A program made the position numbers and the translations under genes. A DNA stretch of 64,000 nt, from NCBI GenBank assembly GCA_036675345.1, contig JAKFFE010000017.1, positions 124,001 to 188,000 of the forward strand, in the 5' to 3' direction. The notes below the pieces were generated by a model, which ran no database searches, was not told where the DNA came from, and saw nothing but the letters and a program-made list of their open reading frames with translations. This document shows, piece after piece, positions 49,721 to 58,344 of this stretch. This DNA comes from JALYOC01 sp036675345. GTDB taxonomy: Bacteria > Myxococcota > Myxococcia > Myxococcales > Myxococcaceae. How positions within the stretch are numbered: the stretch's first letter is position 1; each line of letters opens with the position of its first letter.

Positions 49721-52700
49721 ATGTCAGTTCGCAGCAGCGCCCAGCCAGTCACCCTTCCCCTCTCGGAACTCCAGGAGGAGCTGTGGCGGCACCAGCGACG
49801 TCACCCCGCCTCATCCGCCGAGAACCTGGCCCTCGCGGCAACGATCGTCCTCCCGTTCGAGGAGACTGCCCTCGCCACCGCCCTTGACGAGGTGCTCGGC
49901 AGACACTCCATCTTCCGGGCACGAATCACCGAGGAGGAAGGCCGACCGGTTGCCCGTCTGGTCGCCCCGGTCTCCGGTCAGCTGGTCCGTGAGGAGCTTG
50001 CGCCCGATGCAGATCTCCTCGAAGCCATCCGGTCCGCCGCGTTTGCACCCTTCCAGCTTGAGACCTCCGGTCCCGTCAGGGCGCGACTGCTGGTGAAGGG
50101 AGCGCAGCAGGTCCTGGTGCTCGCCGCACACCACCTCGCGATGGACCTGCCCTCGATGGCGATCGTCCTGCTCGAGTTGGAGTCGCTCCTGACGGGAGAG
50201 GCGTTGTCGCCACCGCGGACGGCGCCGCCTCCCAGGGGCACCCCGGGGTCACGTGACTTCTGGTTGAAGCTCTTTCGCTCCCTTCCACGGCAGGTTCCGG
50301 CTCTGCGCATGGATCCTCGCGCCCTCCCCGGCGCGCAGCCGGGGGGATGCGCGGTGGAGATCGACGACGCCCAGGTCCGCAAGCTTCAGCAACTGGCCCG
50401 TGGCCACCGGACGACCCTGTTCACCGTGCTCCTGGCCACCGTTCAGCTCCTTCACCATCGATGGACGGGACAGAAGGACGTGGTGACCTCGGTTCCGGTC
50501 TCCAGAAGAGATCGGAGCTCCAGCCGGGCGGTGGGCTGCTTCGTCCATCCGATCGCGGTGCGCACCCGGCCGGCCCCGGAGGCCCGCTTCGCAGGACTCC
50601 TTGCGGAGGTGCATCGCGGCTTGAGGCTGGGAGTTCTTCATGGCGATGTGCCCGTGCCGCAGGTGTGCTCGGTGCGGTTCGGGTATCTCGAGACTCCCCA
50701 GCGCACCGACCTCGCCGGATGGACCCTTGGAAAGAGGGAGACGCCGGTCAAGCTGGGCCCCTTGTTGCTTGAGCCAATCGACCTGTCTCCGGCCGAGCTC
50801 GGCGTTGCCCTCCAGTGGGACTGTGCCCGTGTGCCAGAGGGGCTTCGGATCCGCCTCTGTTTCGATTCCGCCCAGGTCACGCCCGCAATGGCAGGCTGGC
50901 TGTGCGCGGAATACCGCGAGCTGCTTGGCCGGGTGGCGCAGGGGGAGGACGTACCGCTGGTCCCAGAGCCGGTCCATGAGCGGATCCGCGCTCAAGGACA
51001 GAGGACGCCCGATGCGGTGGCAGTGAGGCGAGGGACAGACCAATGGACCTACCAACAGCTCCTGGAACGCGCGGCAACGGTGGGCAGCAGCTTGCGGGAA
51101 GAGGGCCCCGGGCGCCGGCGTCTCGTTGCGCTGGAGATGAGCCAGTCCTTCGAACGGATCGCGACCGTGCTCGGGATCTTCGAGGCGGGCTGCGCATTCT
51201 TGGCCCTGGACCCTTCGGATCCTCCCGCGAGGAAGGCGCAGCTCGCGTCCGACAGCGGCGCGGACCAACCGGTCACCGGCGGCGGTGATGAAGGCCTGGC
51301 CTACGTGCTGTACACCTCAGGAAGCACCGGTCAGCCCAAGGCGGTGGAGATCACCCACGCGAATCTGGCCGCGTTCCTTCAGGCCATGGATCCTCTGCTG
51401 GGGAAGGATCAACCTGTCCGGTGGCTTTCGGTCACCCGCCCGACCTTCGACATCTCCTACCTGGAGATGCTCTGGCCGCTCACCCGGGGAGGAGAGGTGG
51501 TCCTCCTCGACGAAGGGCCCGCAGCGCCTGTCCCCGCGTCGCTTGAGTTTAGCCTCTCGTTCTTCGGGGTCGCGCCCGCCGACGGCATCCGCACCCAGGC
51601 GGGCTACCGCGAGTTGCTGTCCCTGGCGCGTTTCGCCGACGAGCGGGGGTTTGCGGCGCTGTGGATTCCGGAGCGTCACTTCCATCCCTTCGGCGGCATG
51701 TCACCCAACCCCGCCGTGCTCGCCGCGGCGCTGGCCGCTCAGACGCGCCGCATCGCGCTCCGGGCCGGCAGCGTCGTCCTCCCGCTGCATGATCCGGTTC
51801 GGGTCTGCGAGGACTGGCGCATGGTGGACGAGTTGTCCGGAGGGCGGGTCGGGCTGTCCGTCGCCCCCGGCTGGCGGGCGGAGGACTTCGCACTCAACCC
51901 GCAGGCATTCGCCGAGCGACGGCGGATCGTCCCGGAGGCGCTGCGCACGCTTCGGGCGCTCTGGCGAGGGGAGCCGATCCGTCGAGAAGACGGGCTGCGC
52001 CGTTCCACCGAGGTCGAGGTGTTCCCGCGCGGCACCGGCGGGGAGTTGCCCCTCTGGCTCACCACGGCCGCCAGGGACGAGACCTGGCAGCAGGCGGCCG
52101 ACCAGCGTGCCGGCGTCCTGACCCACCTGTTGGGACAGTCGCTGGACGACCTCCGGCGCCGGATCGGCCTGTATCGGGACGCGTGCCGCCGCGGCGGTTG
52201 GTCCGGCCAGGTGACCCTGTTGGTCCACACCTTCCTTGCTTCCAGTGACGAGGAGGCCCGGGTCCAGGCGAAGCGGCCGCTCTGTGACTATCTGAGATCG
52301 GCGTCAGCGCTGGTGGGCCTCTCCGACGACGCCGGTGAGGCGAGGGTGGAGGCCGCCGCCGAAGCGGTGCTCACTGCGAGTGCAGCGCTGATCGGCTCCG
52401 AAGCCACCTGCCTCGAGCGCGCGCGGGCGCTGGCGGCCCTGGGCATCAACGAGGTGGCGTGCCTGGTGGACTTTGGCATCGACCCCGCCGCCGTTCGGGA
52501 AAGCCTGGAGCGGCTGGACCGGGTTCGGGTCGCGCTGGAGCCTCCACGGACCCGCCGGGGGATGGCGGATCAGGTGATCGATGGGCGGATCACCCATCTA
52601 CAACTGACACCGTCACGCGCCGCCGGGCTGCTCTCCGAGCCCAGGGCGGCCAAGGCGATCGGAGGGCTCACGCACCTGATCGTCGGCGGGGAGAGCTGCC

Positions 52701-53638
52701 CTCCCGAGCTGGCGCGCGCGCTGCTCCGCCATCCGCCCAGGAACCTGTGGAACGCGTACGGCCCGACCGAGGCCACGATCTGGTCCACCTTCCACCGGGT
52801 CGAAGGGCCGCTGGGAGATCGGGTGCCGATCGGAGCACCCTTCCCCTGCGTGCAGCTGGATCTCGTCTCCGAATCGCTCGACCCCGTCCCCGGGACCGAG
52901 GTCGGCGAGATCGTGCTGGGAGGACCGTGCGTTGCCCGGGGCTACCGGAACCGTCCCGAGGAGTCGACGAGGGCCTTCGTCGACCATCCGATCCTGGGCC
53001 GGATCTACCGGACCGGAGATCTGGGTCGCACGACGCCGCGGGGCATCGAGTTCGTCGGACGCCGCGACGACCAGCTCAAGGTCCGGGGCACGCGGCTGGA
53101 GCCGGGTGAGGTCGAGGCGCATCTGGTGCGCCACCCTTCGGTGGCCTCCTGCGCGGTGGTCGTTCGATCCCAGAGCCTGGTCGCGTACTACGTGCCCCGG
53201 GCCGGCGGAGCGCGCTCGGAGGAGCTGAGGAGCTTCCTCGCCCGGTCCCTCCCAGCGGCCGTCCTTCCCTCCGCTTTCCATCCCCTGCCGGAGTTGCCGC
53301 TCACCCCCCATGGGAAGGTCGACAGGCAGCGACTGGCCACAGCCGCGCCCCTCCCCGACGCACTGGTTCAAGCCCTCGCCCGGTTTCTACAAGCGCGGCT
53401 CGGAGGGGTCCCGATCCGGGGAAGCGACAGCTTCTTCGACGTCGGAGGCCATTCGCTGCTCGCGATGGAGTTGATTGCGAAGGTCCAGGGCGCCTTCCAG
53501 GTGGAGCTGGCGCCGCAGGTGCTTCTGGAGCGTCCGACGATGGAGGGGATCGCCGCGGCCATCATCGCGGGCGCCCGGGACCCAAGGCTGATCGAAGACA
53601 ACCTCCACCGGTTCGAGGCCCCGGAGAGTCCGGAGTGA
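49721..53638 (+). CDS. NRPS: C, A interrupted by luciferase-like monooxygenase, PCP
   Basis: 1305 residues from the ATG at 49721. Condensation domain ~10-420 with the active motif AAHHLAMD (His 137/138, Asp 142). Adenylation core starts at ~425: A3 YTSGSTGQPKAVEITH (531-546) and A4 FDISYLEM. At ~605-940 a complete LLM flavin monooxygenase is inserted (SLSFFGVAPA, WIPERHFHPFGGM, GRVGLSVAPGW); A5 NAYGPTEATIWST (1011), A7 YRTGDLGR, A8 and Lys in PHGKVDRQRL follow. PCP has Ser 1245 in DVGGHSLLAM. No thioesterase or reductase follows. The insertion matches the MupA/Atu3671 LLM-in-A type. Pocket residues read D-I-L-Q-I-G-A-I-W-K, near the glycine code. Confidence 0.92.
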   Translation: MSVRSSAQPVTLPLSELQEELWRHQRRHPASSAENLALAATIVLPFEETALATALDEVLGRHSIFRARITEEEGRPVARLVAPVSGQLVREELAPDADLLEAIRSAAFAPFQLETSGPVRARLLVKGAQQVLVLAAHHLAMDLPSMAIVLLELESLLTGEALSPPRTAPPPRGTPGSRDFWLKLFRSLPRQVPALRMDPRALPGAQPGGCAVEIDDAQVRKLQQLARGHRTTLFTVLLATVQLLHHRWTGQKDVVTSVPVSRRDRSSSRAVGCFVHPIAVRTRPAPEARFAGLLAEVHRGLRLGVLHGDVPVPQVCSVRFGYLETPQRTDLAGWTLGKRETPVKLGPLLLEPIDLSPAELGVALQWDCARVPEGLRIRLCFDSAQVTPAMAGWLCAEYRELLGRVAQGEDVPLVPEPVHERIRAQGQRTPDAVAVRRGTDQWTYQQLLERAATVGSSLREEGPGRRRLVALEMSQSFERIATVLGIFEAGCAFLALDPSDPPARKAQLASDSGADQPVTGGGDEGLAYVLYTSGSTGQPKAVEITHANLAAFLQAMDPLLGKDQPVRWLSVTRPTFDISYLEMLWPLTRGGEVVLLDEGPAAPVPASLEFSLSFFGVAPADGIRTQAGYRELLSLARFADERGFAALWIPERHFHPFGGMSPNPAVLAAALAAQTRRIALRAGSVVLPLHDPVRVCEDWRMVDELSGGRVGLSVAPGWRAEDFALNPQAFAERRRIVPEALRTLRALWRGEPIRREDGLRRSTEVEVFPRGTGGELPLWLTTAARDETWQQAADQRAGVLTHLLGQSLDDLRRRIGLYRDACRRGGWSGQVTLLVHTFLASSDEEARVQAKRPLCDYLRSASALVGLSDDAGEARVEAAAEAVLTASAALIGSEATCLERARALAALGINEVACLVDFGIDPAAVRESLERLDRVRVALEPPRTRRGMADQVIDGRITHLQLTPSRAAGLLSEPRAAKAIGGLTHLIVGGESCPPELARALLRHPPRNLWNAYGPTEATIWSTFHRVEGPLGDRVPIGAPFPCVQLDLVSESLDPVPGTEVGEIVLGGPCVARGYRNRPEESTRAFVDHPILGRIYRTGDLGRTTPRGIEFVGRRDDQLKVRGTRLEPGEVEAHLVRHPSVASCAVVVRSQSLVAYYVPRAGGARSEELRSFLARSLPAAVLPSAFHPLPELPLTPHGKVDRQRLATAAPLPDALVQALARFLQARLGGVPIRGSDSFFDVGGHSLLAMELIAKVQGAFQVELAPQVLLERPTMEGIAAAIIAGARDPRLIEDNLHRFEAPESPE

Positions 53639-55587
53639 GCGCGCTGAGGTTCGAGAGTGTCGGCTACGCCCTCCCGGAGGGCGCCTGGACCACGGAGGAG
53701 GTCCTGGGGGGCTGCCACGTGAAGCTGGACTTCCCGCTGGAGCAGGTGACCGGAATCTCGGAGCGTCGGGTCGCCGAGCCTGGCAGCAGCGCCCTGGACC
53801 TGGCCGCTTCCGCAGCCCGGCAGTGCCTCGCGCGTTCTGCGCATCTGCGTGAGGACGTCGACCTGCTGATCTCCTGCGGAACCTCCCGCACCGAGGGCCC
53901 TGAGGCGCGCTTTGCCTTCGAACCCGGCTCGGGGGCGCAGCTCCGCTCGATGTTGGGGCTTGAGAATGCGCTGGCCTTCGACGTCGGGAACGCCTGCGCC
54001 GGGTTCTTTACGGCGCTGTGGGTCGCTCGGCAGTGGCTTCGAAGTGGGCGCGCACGGTGCGTGCTGATCACCAGCGGCGAGCACCTCTCCCCCTTGATCC
54101 GCTCCGCGCAGAAGCACCTGCGCTCGGTCTCCGATCCGTATCTGGCCGCGCTCACGCTGGGAGACGCAGGCGTGGCGGTGATGGTGGATGCGAACGCGGC
54201 CGAAGGATCAGGCCTGGTCTTCCTGGACCTCTTCACGCAGAGCATGCACTGCGGGCTCTGCGTCACCCGGCCAGCTGAGAACGGCGGCGCGGTGATGAGA
54301 ACGGACTCGGTTCCCCTGGCAGCCGCAAGCATCCGGGCAGGATTGGGACACTTCCTGCAGAGCGTTGACGCCGTGGGGTGGGAGCCCGGGGCCATCGACC
54401 ACTTCATCCTGCATCAGTCCTCCCGCTCGACGCTGGCGGGTGCCGCCCACGAGCTTGCCTATCGGCTCGGCCACGACCCGATCGGCGGCCGCATGGTGAA
54501 CAACCTGAAGCGTCGGGGGAACACTGCCAGCACCTCCCAGCTGCTCGCCTACGCGGAGATGCGCGAGCGGCGCGAGGTGCGGTCCGGAGACAGGCTCGCG
54601 TTCGGAGTGAGCGGCTCCGGCATCACCGTGGGCACCGCCCTGTACGTCGAACCACCCCACCCTCACCAGACCGATGAACGCCCCCTTCCAGTAACCCCGC
54701 CGCCGGCCATTCCGATCCGCGGCTTCGTGCATCATGAGGGGGCCGGTGATTCCCTGCTGCTCGCGGAGCAGGCAGGACGTGCCTGCCTGCAGGCCTGCAG
54801 CGTCCGCCACGACCAGGTCTCGACGCTGATCTTCTCGGGGGTTCACCGGACCGAGTACCTCTATGAACCCGCGTTCGCGACCGTGCTGGCGGAGCGGCTG
54901 GGGCTCAACCCCCGAGCGACCATCGAGAGTTCCTCGCGCACCTTCGCGTTGGACCTCACCGCCGGTGCGCTGGGTTCGCTGATCGGACTGACGACGGCCG
55001 CGGCACACGATGAAGGGCGACTGGCGCTGGTGGTCACCTCCGAGATCGACCCGGGGCGAGTGAGCGAACCCGCCGAGAGCACCGTGCCCTGGCGGATCCG
55101 CCCCGGCGCCAGCGCCTTCCTGGTGGGTCGGGGGCCCGGCGGCTCAAGCCTTGAGGGACTCTGGCGCGCGCCCCCTGCAGGGCTCGATGGCTTCTCGGCC
55201 TGGCTCCAGCAGTCCCACGGAGAGTCGTGGACGGAGTTCAGGGTGAGGTCGGGCTGGGCAGAGGACCTCTCGCGTGCGGTCGGCGACGCGGTGTCCATCT
55301 ACCTCTCGCGCAGATCGCGTCGCTCCGAGGGGGACTACCGGGCCATGATCCTGCCCTGGCTCCCCCGCGGGTGGACCGAGTCCCTCTATGACCAGCTGGG
55401 CGTTCCACCCTCGCTTCGGGTACTTCCGCGGAGGGCGGATGACGGCGACTGCTGCTCGGCCGGGTTGGGGGCTGCGCTCTCGGAGGTCTACCGTGCCGGA
55501 GTGCAGCCGGGTCAACGCCTCCTGATCGCGCAGACGGATGCGACCGGGCAGGTGGTCTGTGCCGAGTGGGAGTGCGGGGAAACCTGA
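53635..55587 (+). CDS. Tandem ketoacyl-ACP synthase III protein with degenerate second domain
   Basis: 650 residues from a GTG overlapping the NRPS stop. The N-terminal half is a complete KAS III domain: Cys 121 in VGNACAGFF, His 260 in FILHQSS and Asn 296 in RRGNTAST. A short linker with PPHPHQTDE leads to a second half (~358-650) that follows the KAS III core order (LIFSGVHRTEYLY, SSSRTFALDLTAGALGSLI, LALVVTSEIDPG). There the active Cys is replaced by Thr 442 (DLTAG) and no His/Asn pair is visible, so it is probably a structural or binding partner. The first half may form a C-C bond or release the chain from the NRPS, as some KAS III homologues do. Confidence 0.85.
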   Translation: MSALRFESVGYALPEGAWTTEEVLGGCHVKLDFPLEQVTGISERRVAEPGSSALDLAASAARQCLARSAHLREDVDLLISCGTSRTEGPEARFAFEPGSGAQLRSMLGLENALAFDVGNACAGFFTALWVARQWLRSGRARCVLITSGEHLSPLIRSAQKHLRSVSDPYLAALTLGDAGVAVMVDANAAEGSGLVFLDLFTQSMHCGLCVTRPAENGGAVMRTDSVPLAAASIRAGLGHFLQSVDAVGWEPGAIDHFILHQSSRSTLAGAAHELAYRLGHDPIGGRMVNNLKRRGNTASTSQLLAYAEMRERREVRSGDRLAFGVSGSGITVGTALYVEPPHPHQTDERPLPVTPPPAIPIRGFVHHEGAGDSLLLAEQAGRACLQACSVRHDQVSTLIFSGVHRTEYLYEPAFATVLAERLGLNPRATIESSSRTFALDLTAGALGSLIGLTTAAAHDEGRLALVVTSEIDPGRVSEPAESTVPWRIRPGASAFLVGRGPGGSSLEGLWRAPPAGLDGFSAWLQQSHGESWTEFRVRSGWAEDLSRAVGDAVSIYLSRRSRRSEGDYRAMILPWLPRGWTESLYDQLGVPPSLRVLPRRADDGDCCSAGLGAALSEVYRAGVQPGQRLLIAQTDATGQVVCAEWECGET

Positions 55588-55588
55588 T

Positions 55589-55855
55589 CTACGAGCCTCC
55601 CTCGAACTCGCTCTCCTCCGGCAGCCCCGCCGGGAGTTCCGCCCAGCAGCGGTCGGTGATCTCCTGGCTGTACTTCTCCGGCACCCCGGCCCGGGTGGCG
55701 GAGATCTGCAGCCCCAGATGCATCAGCTCCTTCCCGTACGGGTAGTGCTGGAGGATCCGGGCCACCGCCACGTGGCGGGCGTGGTTGAGGCCCTCCAGCT
55801 TGCCCGCCAGGAACAGGTCCACCACCTGCTGCAGCCGCCGCGGAACGTCGGTCAT
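55589..55855 (-). CDS. Small conserved-looking hypothetical protein
   Basis: 88 residues, all helical: MTDVPRRLQQVVDLFLAGKL, ARHVAVARILQHYPYGKEL, LGLQISATRAGVPEKYSQEI, TDRCWAELP. I do not recognise a family. No signal peptide. Its ATG lies 15 bases downstream of a terminator-like hairpin with a T-run, so expression may depend on read-through from the tRNA promoter (attenuation) or on a weak own promoter. It ends one base after the convergent KAS III gene. Confidence 0.6.
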   Translation of the reverse strand: MTDVPRRLQQVVDLFLAGKLEGLNHARHVAVARILQHYPYGKELMHLGLQISATRAGVPEKYSQEITDRCWAELPAGLPEESEFEGGS

Positions 55856-55869
55856 TGCCGGCTCCCATG

Positions 55870-55906
55870 AAAAAGGCCGCCGCAGGAGGAGTCCCCCGCG
55901 ACGGCC
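55870..55906 (-). terminator. Intrinsic terminator or attenuator
   Basis: Leftward: GGCCGTCGC and GCGGCGGCC form a stem around a GGGGGACTCCTCCT loop, followed at once by TTTTT. It lies 15-51 bases before the small gene's start and 92 bases past the tRNA 3' end. It is the second of two terminators after the tRNA. Confidence 0.8.
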
Positions 55907-55950
55907 AGTGAGCCCGGCGAGACTTCCCCGCCGGGAGGCTTTGAAAAGTC

Positions 55951-55988
55951 GAAGGCCCCGGTCACTCTTTCGAGCGACCGGGGCCTTC
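55951..55988 (-). terminator. Intrinsic terminator of the tRNA gene
   Basis: Leftward: GAAGGCCCCGGTC pairs with GACCGGGGCCTTC (13 bp, perfect) and is followed by GACTTTT. It lies 10 bases after the tRNA 3' end. Confidence 0.88.
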
Positions 55989-55996
55989 TCCTACAA

Positions 55997-56071
<75 letters not shown>

Positions 56072-56116
56072 ATATGTGCGCCGCCTTTTGCTGCCGGCGT
56101 CGTTCTGGTGAGCGGG

Positions 56117-56145
56117 CTTGTACCGTCCGCTTCCTGCTGCGTCAA
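56117..56145 (-). promoter_or_regulatory. Sigma-70-type promoter of the tRNA gene
   Basis: Leftward: TTGACG (56140-56145), 17-base spacer, TACAAG (56117-56122). The expected start is about 40 bases before the tRNA 5' end. Confidence 0.65.
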
Positions 56146-56162
56146 GCAGCTTTCTTACAACC

Positions 56163-56193
56163 TCGCCGCGCCGTCGTTTCTTCCGGCGCGGCG
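56163..56193 (-). terminator. Hairpin after the S1-domain gene
   Basis: TCGCCGCGCC and GGCGCGGCGA form a 10-bp G+C-rich stem 15 bases past the stop of the S1-domain gene (leftward). There is no strong T-run, so termination may be weak. Confidence 0.5.
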
Positions 56194-56207
56194 AAGTCTT
56201 CGAAGGC

Positions 56208-58148
56208 CTACTTCAGCTTCGCCTTGAGCAGATCCGCCAGGGTCCCCAGGCCGGACTTGCCGCCGCCCTTGGGCTGGTTCTGCTTCATCCACACTTCCAT
56301 ATCGGCCCGCTCTTCCGCGCGCGCGGCCGCAGTGAGCGAGAGGCGGATCTTCCCGGTGGGGTCGATCTCCAGGACCTGTGCCTTGAGCTCCTGACCCATC
56401 TGGAAGTGCCGCTTCATGTCGGTGCCGCGCTCGGTGCCGGTCTCGCTGGCAGGGACCAGGCCCTTGCCACCGGGGAACGACAGGAACACGCCGTAGGGCT
56501 CGATCCGGTCGATCTTGCCCACCACCACCTGCCCGGCCTGGGCGCGGGCGGCGCGGGGCGCGGGCGCCCCTCCACCCTCGGCGCGGGGAGCAGCCTCGCG
56601 CTCGGCGATCGTCCCCTCGCCTGCCACGGTGCCATCCTCCAGCACCCTGCGCAGGCCAATTCGCCGCTCGTTGGCGTCGATCTTCTCGACCACCACCTCC
56701 ACCTCGTCCCCCTGCTTCACCACGTCGCGCGGATGCGCGATCCGGCGGTTGGCCAAAGCGGAGATGTGGATCAGCCCGTCCACCCCGGGACGCAGCTCCA
56801 CGAAGGCGCCGAACGGCTGCAGCCGGACGATCTTGCCCTTCAGGCGCTGCCCCTCGGTGATCTCCTTCAGGGCCTCCTCGAAGGGATTGGCCTGGCGGGA
56901 CCGCATCGAGAGCGTGATCCGCTCCTTCTGCTTGTTCTTGTCCGGGGAGTTGGGGTTGGCGGCCTCGATCTTCAGGACCTCCACCTCCACCTCGTCACCG
57001 ACCTTCACCACGTCGCTGGGGTGACCGACCCTCACGTGGGAGAGTTCGGAGACCGGCAACATCGCCTCGATCCCGCCGATGTCCACGAAGGCGCCGAAGT
57101 CCCGGACGCTGACCACGCGCCCCTTGAGGACCGCACCCTCGTGCAGCTTCTTGCGGGTCTCGGCGGCGACCTCCTTCTGCTCCTCCTCCAGCACCGCGCG
57201 GCGCGAGAGGACCACGTTGCGCTCGCGGACCTCGATCACCTTGAAGCGCAGCTTCTCGCCGACGAACTGATCCGTCTTCTCCACGAAGCGGACGTCGATC
57301 TGGCTGGAGGGACAGAAGGCGCGGGTGTCTCCCACCGCGACCTCCAGGCCACCCTTGTTGGCGGCCAGCACCATCCCCTCCACCACCATCCCGGAGTTCC
57401 GGGCCTCGATCAGCATCGACATCGAAGCAGCTCCCTTGGACAAGGTCCGGGTCAGCAGGATGCCCTTGGCGCCGGTCTCCAGCACGTGGGCCTCGACCTC
57501 ATCGCCGATCCCGAAGCGCAGGATGCCCTCGTCGTCCTTGAGCTCCCGCAGCTCGATCATCGCCTCGCTCTTGCCGCCCAGCGAGATGAACGCGGTGTCC
57601 GCGCCCAGCTGGAAGATCTTGCCCTTCACCTTCTCGCCGATCTTCAGCTGCTTGCGCGCCGGGGTGTCCTTGGCGGACTCCTCGAACATCTCGGCGAAGC
57701 TCTGGGTCTCCGGGACGTCCTCGTAGAGGGCGCTCTTGGCCGCCGGGGTCACCGGACGGGCCGGTCGCTCCGGGCGCACCTCGGGAGCCTCGGCCACCGC
57801 TTCCGGGGTCGGAGTGGGAGCCGGCGTCTCGCCGGCCCCGCGGGTCTCCACCACGCCGGAGGCGCGCTTGACGACCACCATCGGTCCAGAGGCGCGCTTC
57901 TCACCTTCGCGCTTCTGACCCGAACGATCGCCGTCGCGCTTGGTCTCGGAGCCACCTTCGCCCTGGGTCCTGGCGGTCACCGGCTGCTCGGAGGGCCTAC
58001 CGCCCCCGGAGCTGCCGCCACCGCGCTCACGCTTCGGGCCTTTCTCAGAGCGACCACCGCGATCATCGCGGCCGCCAGAGGGAATGCCCAGCATCACATC
58101 GCCAAAGGTTGCCTTCGGCTTCTTCGGTCCGGAGAAATCGTCAGCCAC
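56208..58148 (-). CDS. Multi-domain S1 RNA-binding protein
   Basis: 646 residues from the GTG at 58148 (VADDFSGPKKPKATFGDVML). The first ~170 residues are disordered, rich in Gly, Arg, Glu and Pro. At least five S1-like domains follow: IGEKVKGKIFQLGADTAFIS, a diverged one near GMVLAANKGGLEVAVGD, AVLKGRVVSVRDFGAFVDIGG, RLKGKIVRLQPFGAFVELRPG and VVVGKIDRIEPYGVFLSF. This resembles ribosomal protein S1 or a translation-linked S1 protein with an extra N-terminus. Bacterial S1 usually has six domains of similar order and lacks such an N-terminal tail. It probably binds mRNA. Its promoter is at 58202-58230. Confidence 0.85.
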   Translation of the reverse strand: MADDFSGPKKPKATFGDVMLGIPSGGRDDRGGRSEKGPKRERGGGSSGGGRPSEQPVTARTQGEGGSETKRDGDRSGQKREGEKRASGPMVVVKRASGVVETRGAGETPAPTPTPEAVAEAPEVRPERPARPVTPAAKSALYEDVPETQSFAEMFEESAKDTPARKQLKIGEKVKGKIFQLGADTAFISLGGKSEAMIELRELKDDEGILRFGIGDEVEAHVLETGAKGILLTRTLSKGAASMSMLIEARNSGMVVEGMVLAANKGGLEVAVGDTRAFCPSSQIDVRFVEKTDQFVGEKLRFKVIEVRERNVVLSRRAVLEEEQKEVAAETRKKLHEGAVLKGRVVSVRDFGAFVDIGGIEAMLPVSELSHVRVGHPSDVVKVGDEVEVEVLKIEAANPNSPDKNKQKERITLSMRSRQANPFEEALKEITEGQRLKGKIVRLQPFGAFVELRPGVDGLIHISALANRRIAHPRDVVKQGDEVEVVVEKIDANERRIGLRRVLEDGTVAGEGTIAEREAAPRAEGGGAPAPRAARAQAGQVVVGKIDRIEPYGVFLSFPGGKGLVPASETGTERGTDMKRHFQMGQELKAQVLEIDPTGKIRLSLTAAARAEERADMEVWMKQNQPKGGGKSGLGTLADLLKAKLK

Positions 58149-58201
58149 TGCTTCTGCCTTCCTGCGTCCAACGTTGGGTTCTGCAAAAAAATGGGCGGCG
58201 C

Positions 58202-58230
58202 ACCATACACGCGCGCCCGGCGGCGTCCAA
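58202..58230 (-). promoter_or_regulatory. Sigma-70-type promoter of the S1-domain gene
   Basis: Leftward: TTGGAC (58225-58230), 17-base spacer, TATGGT (58202-58207). The start would be about 60 bases before the GTG. The leader has a palindrome CCAACGTTGG (58168-58177). Confidence 0.6.
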
Positions 58231-58344
58231 CGGGGCAAAGGGTCAAAACACCTACGGGGGCAAACAAAAGAGCCGGCCGACCTCGCGGCACACGCACTTC
58301 CCTCTGGGAGGGAGGCGCGCCTTGGAGAGCGCGAGGCGACCGAC

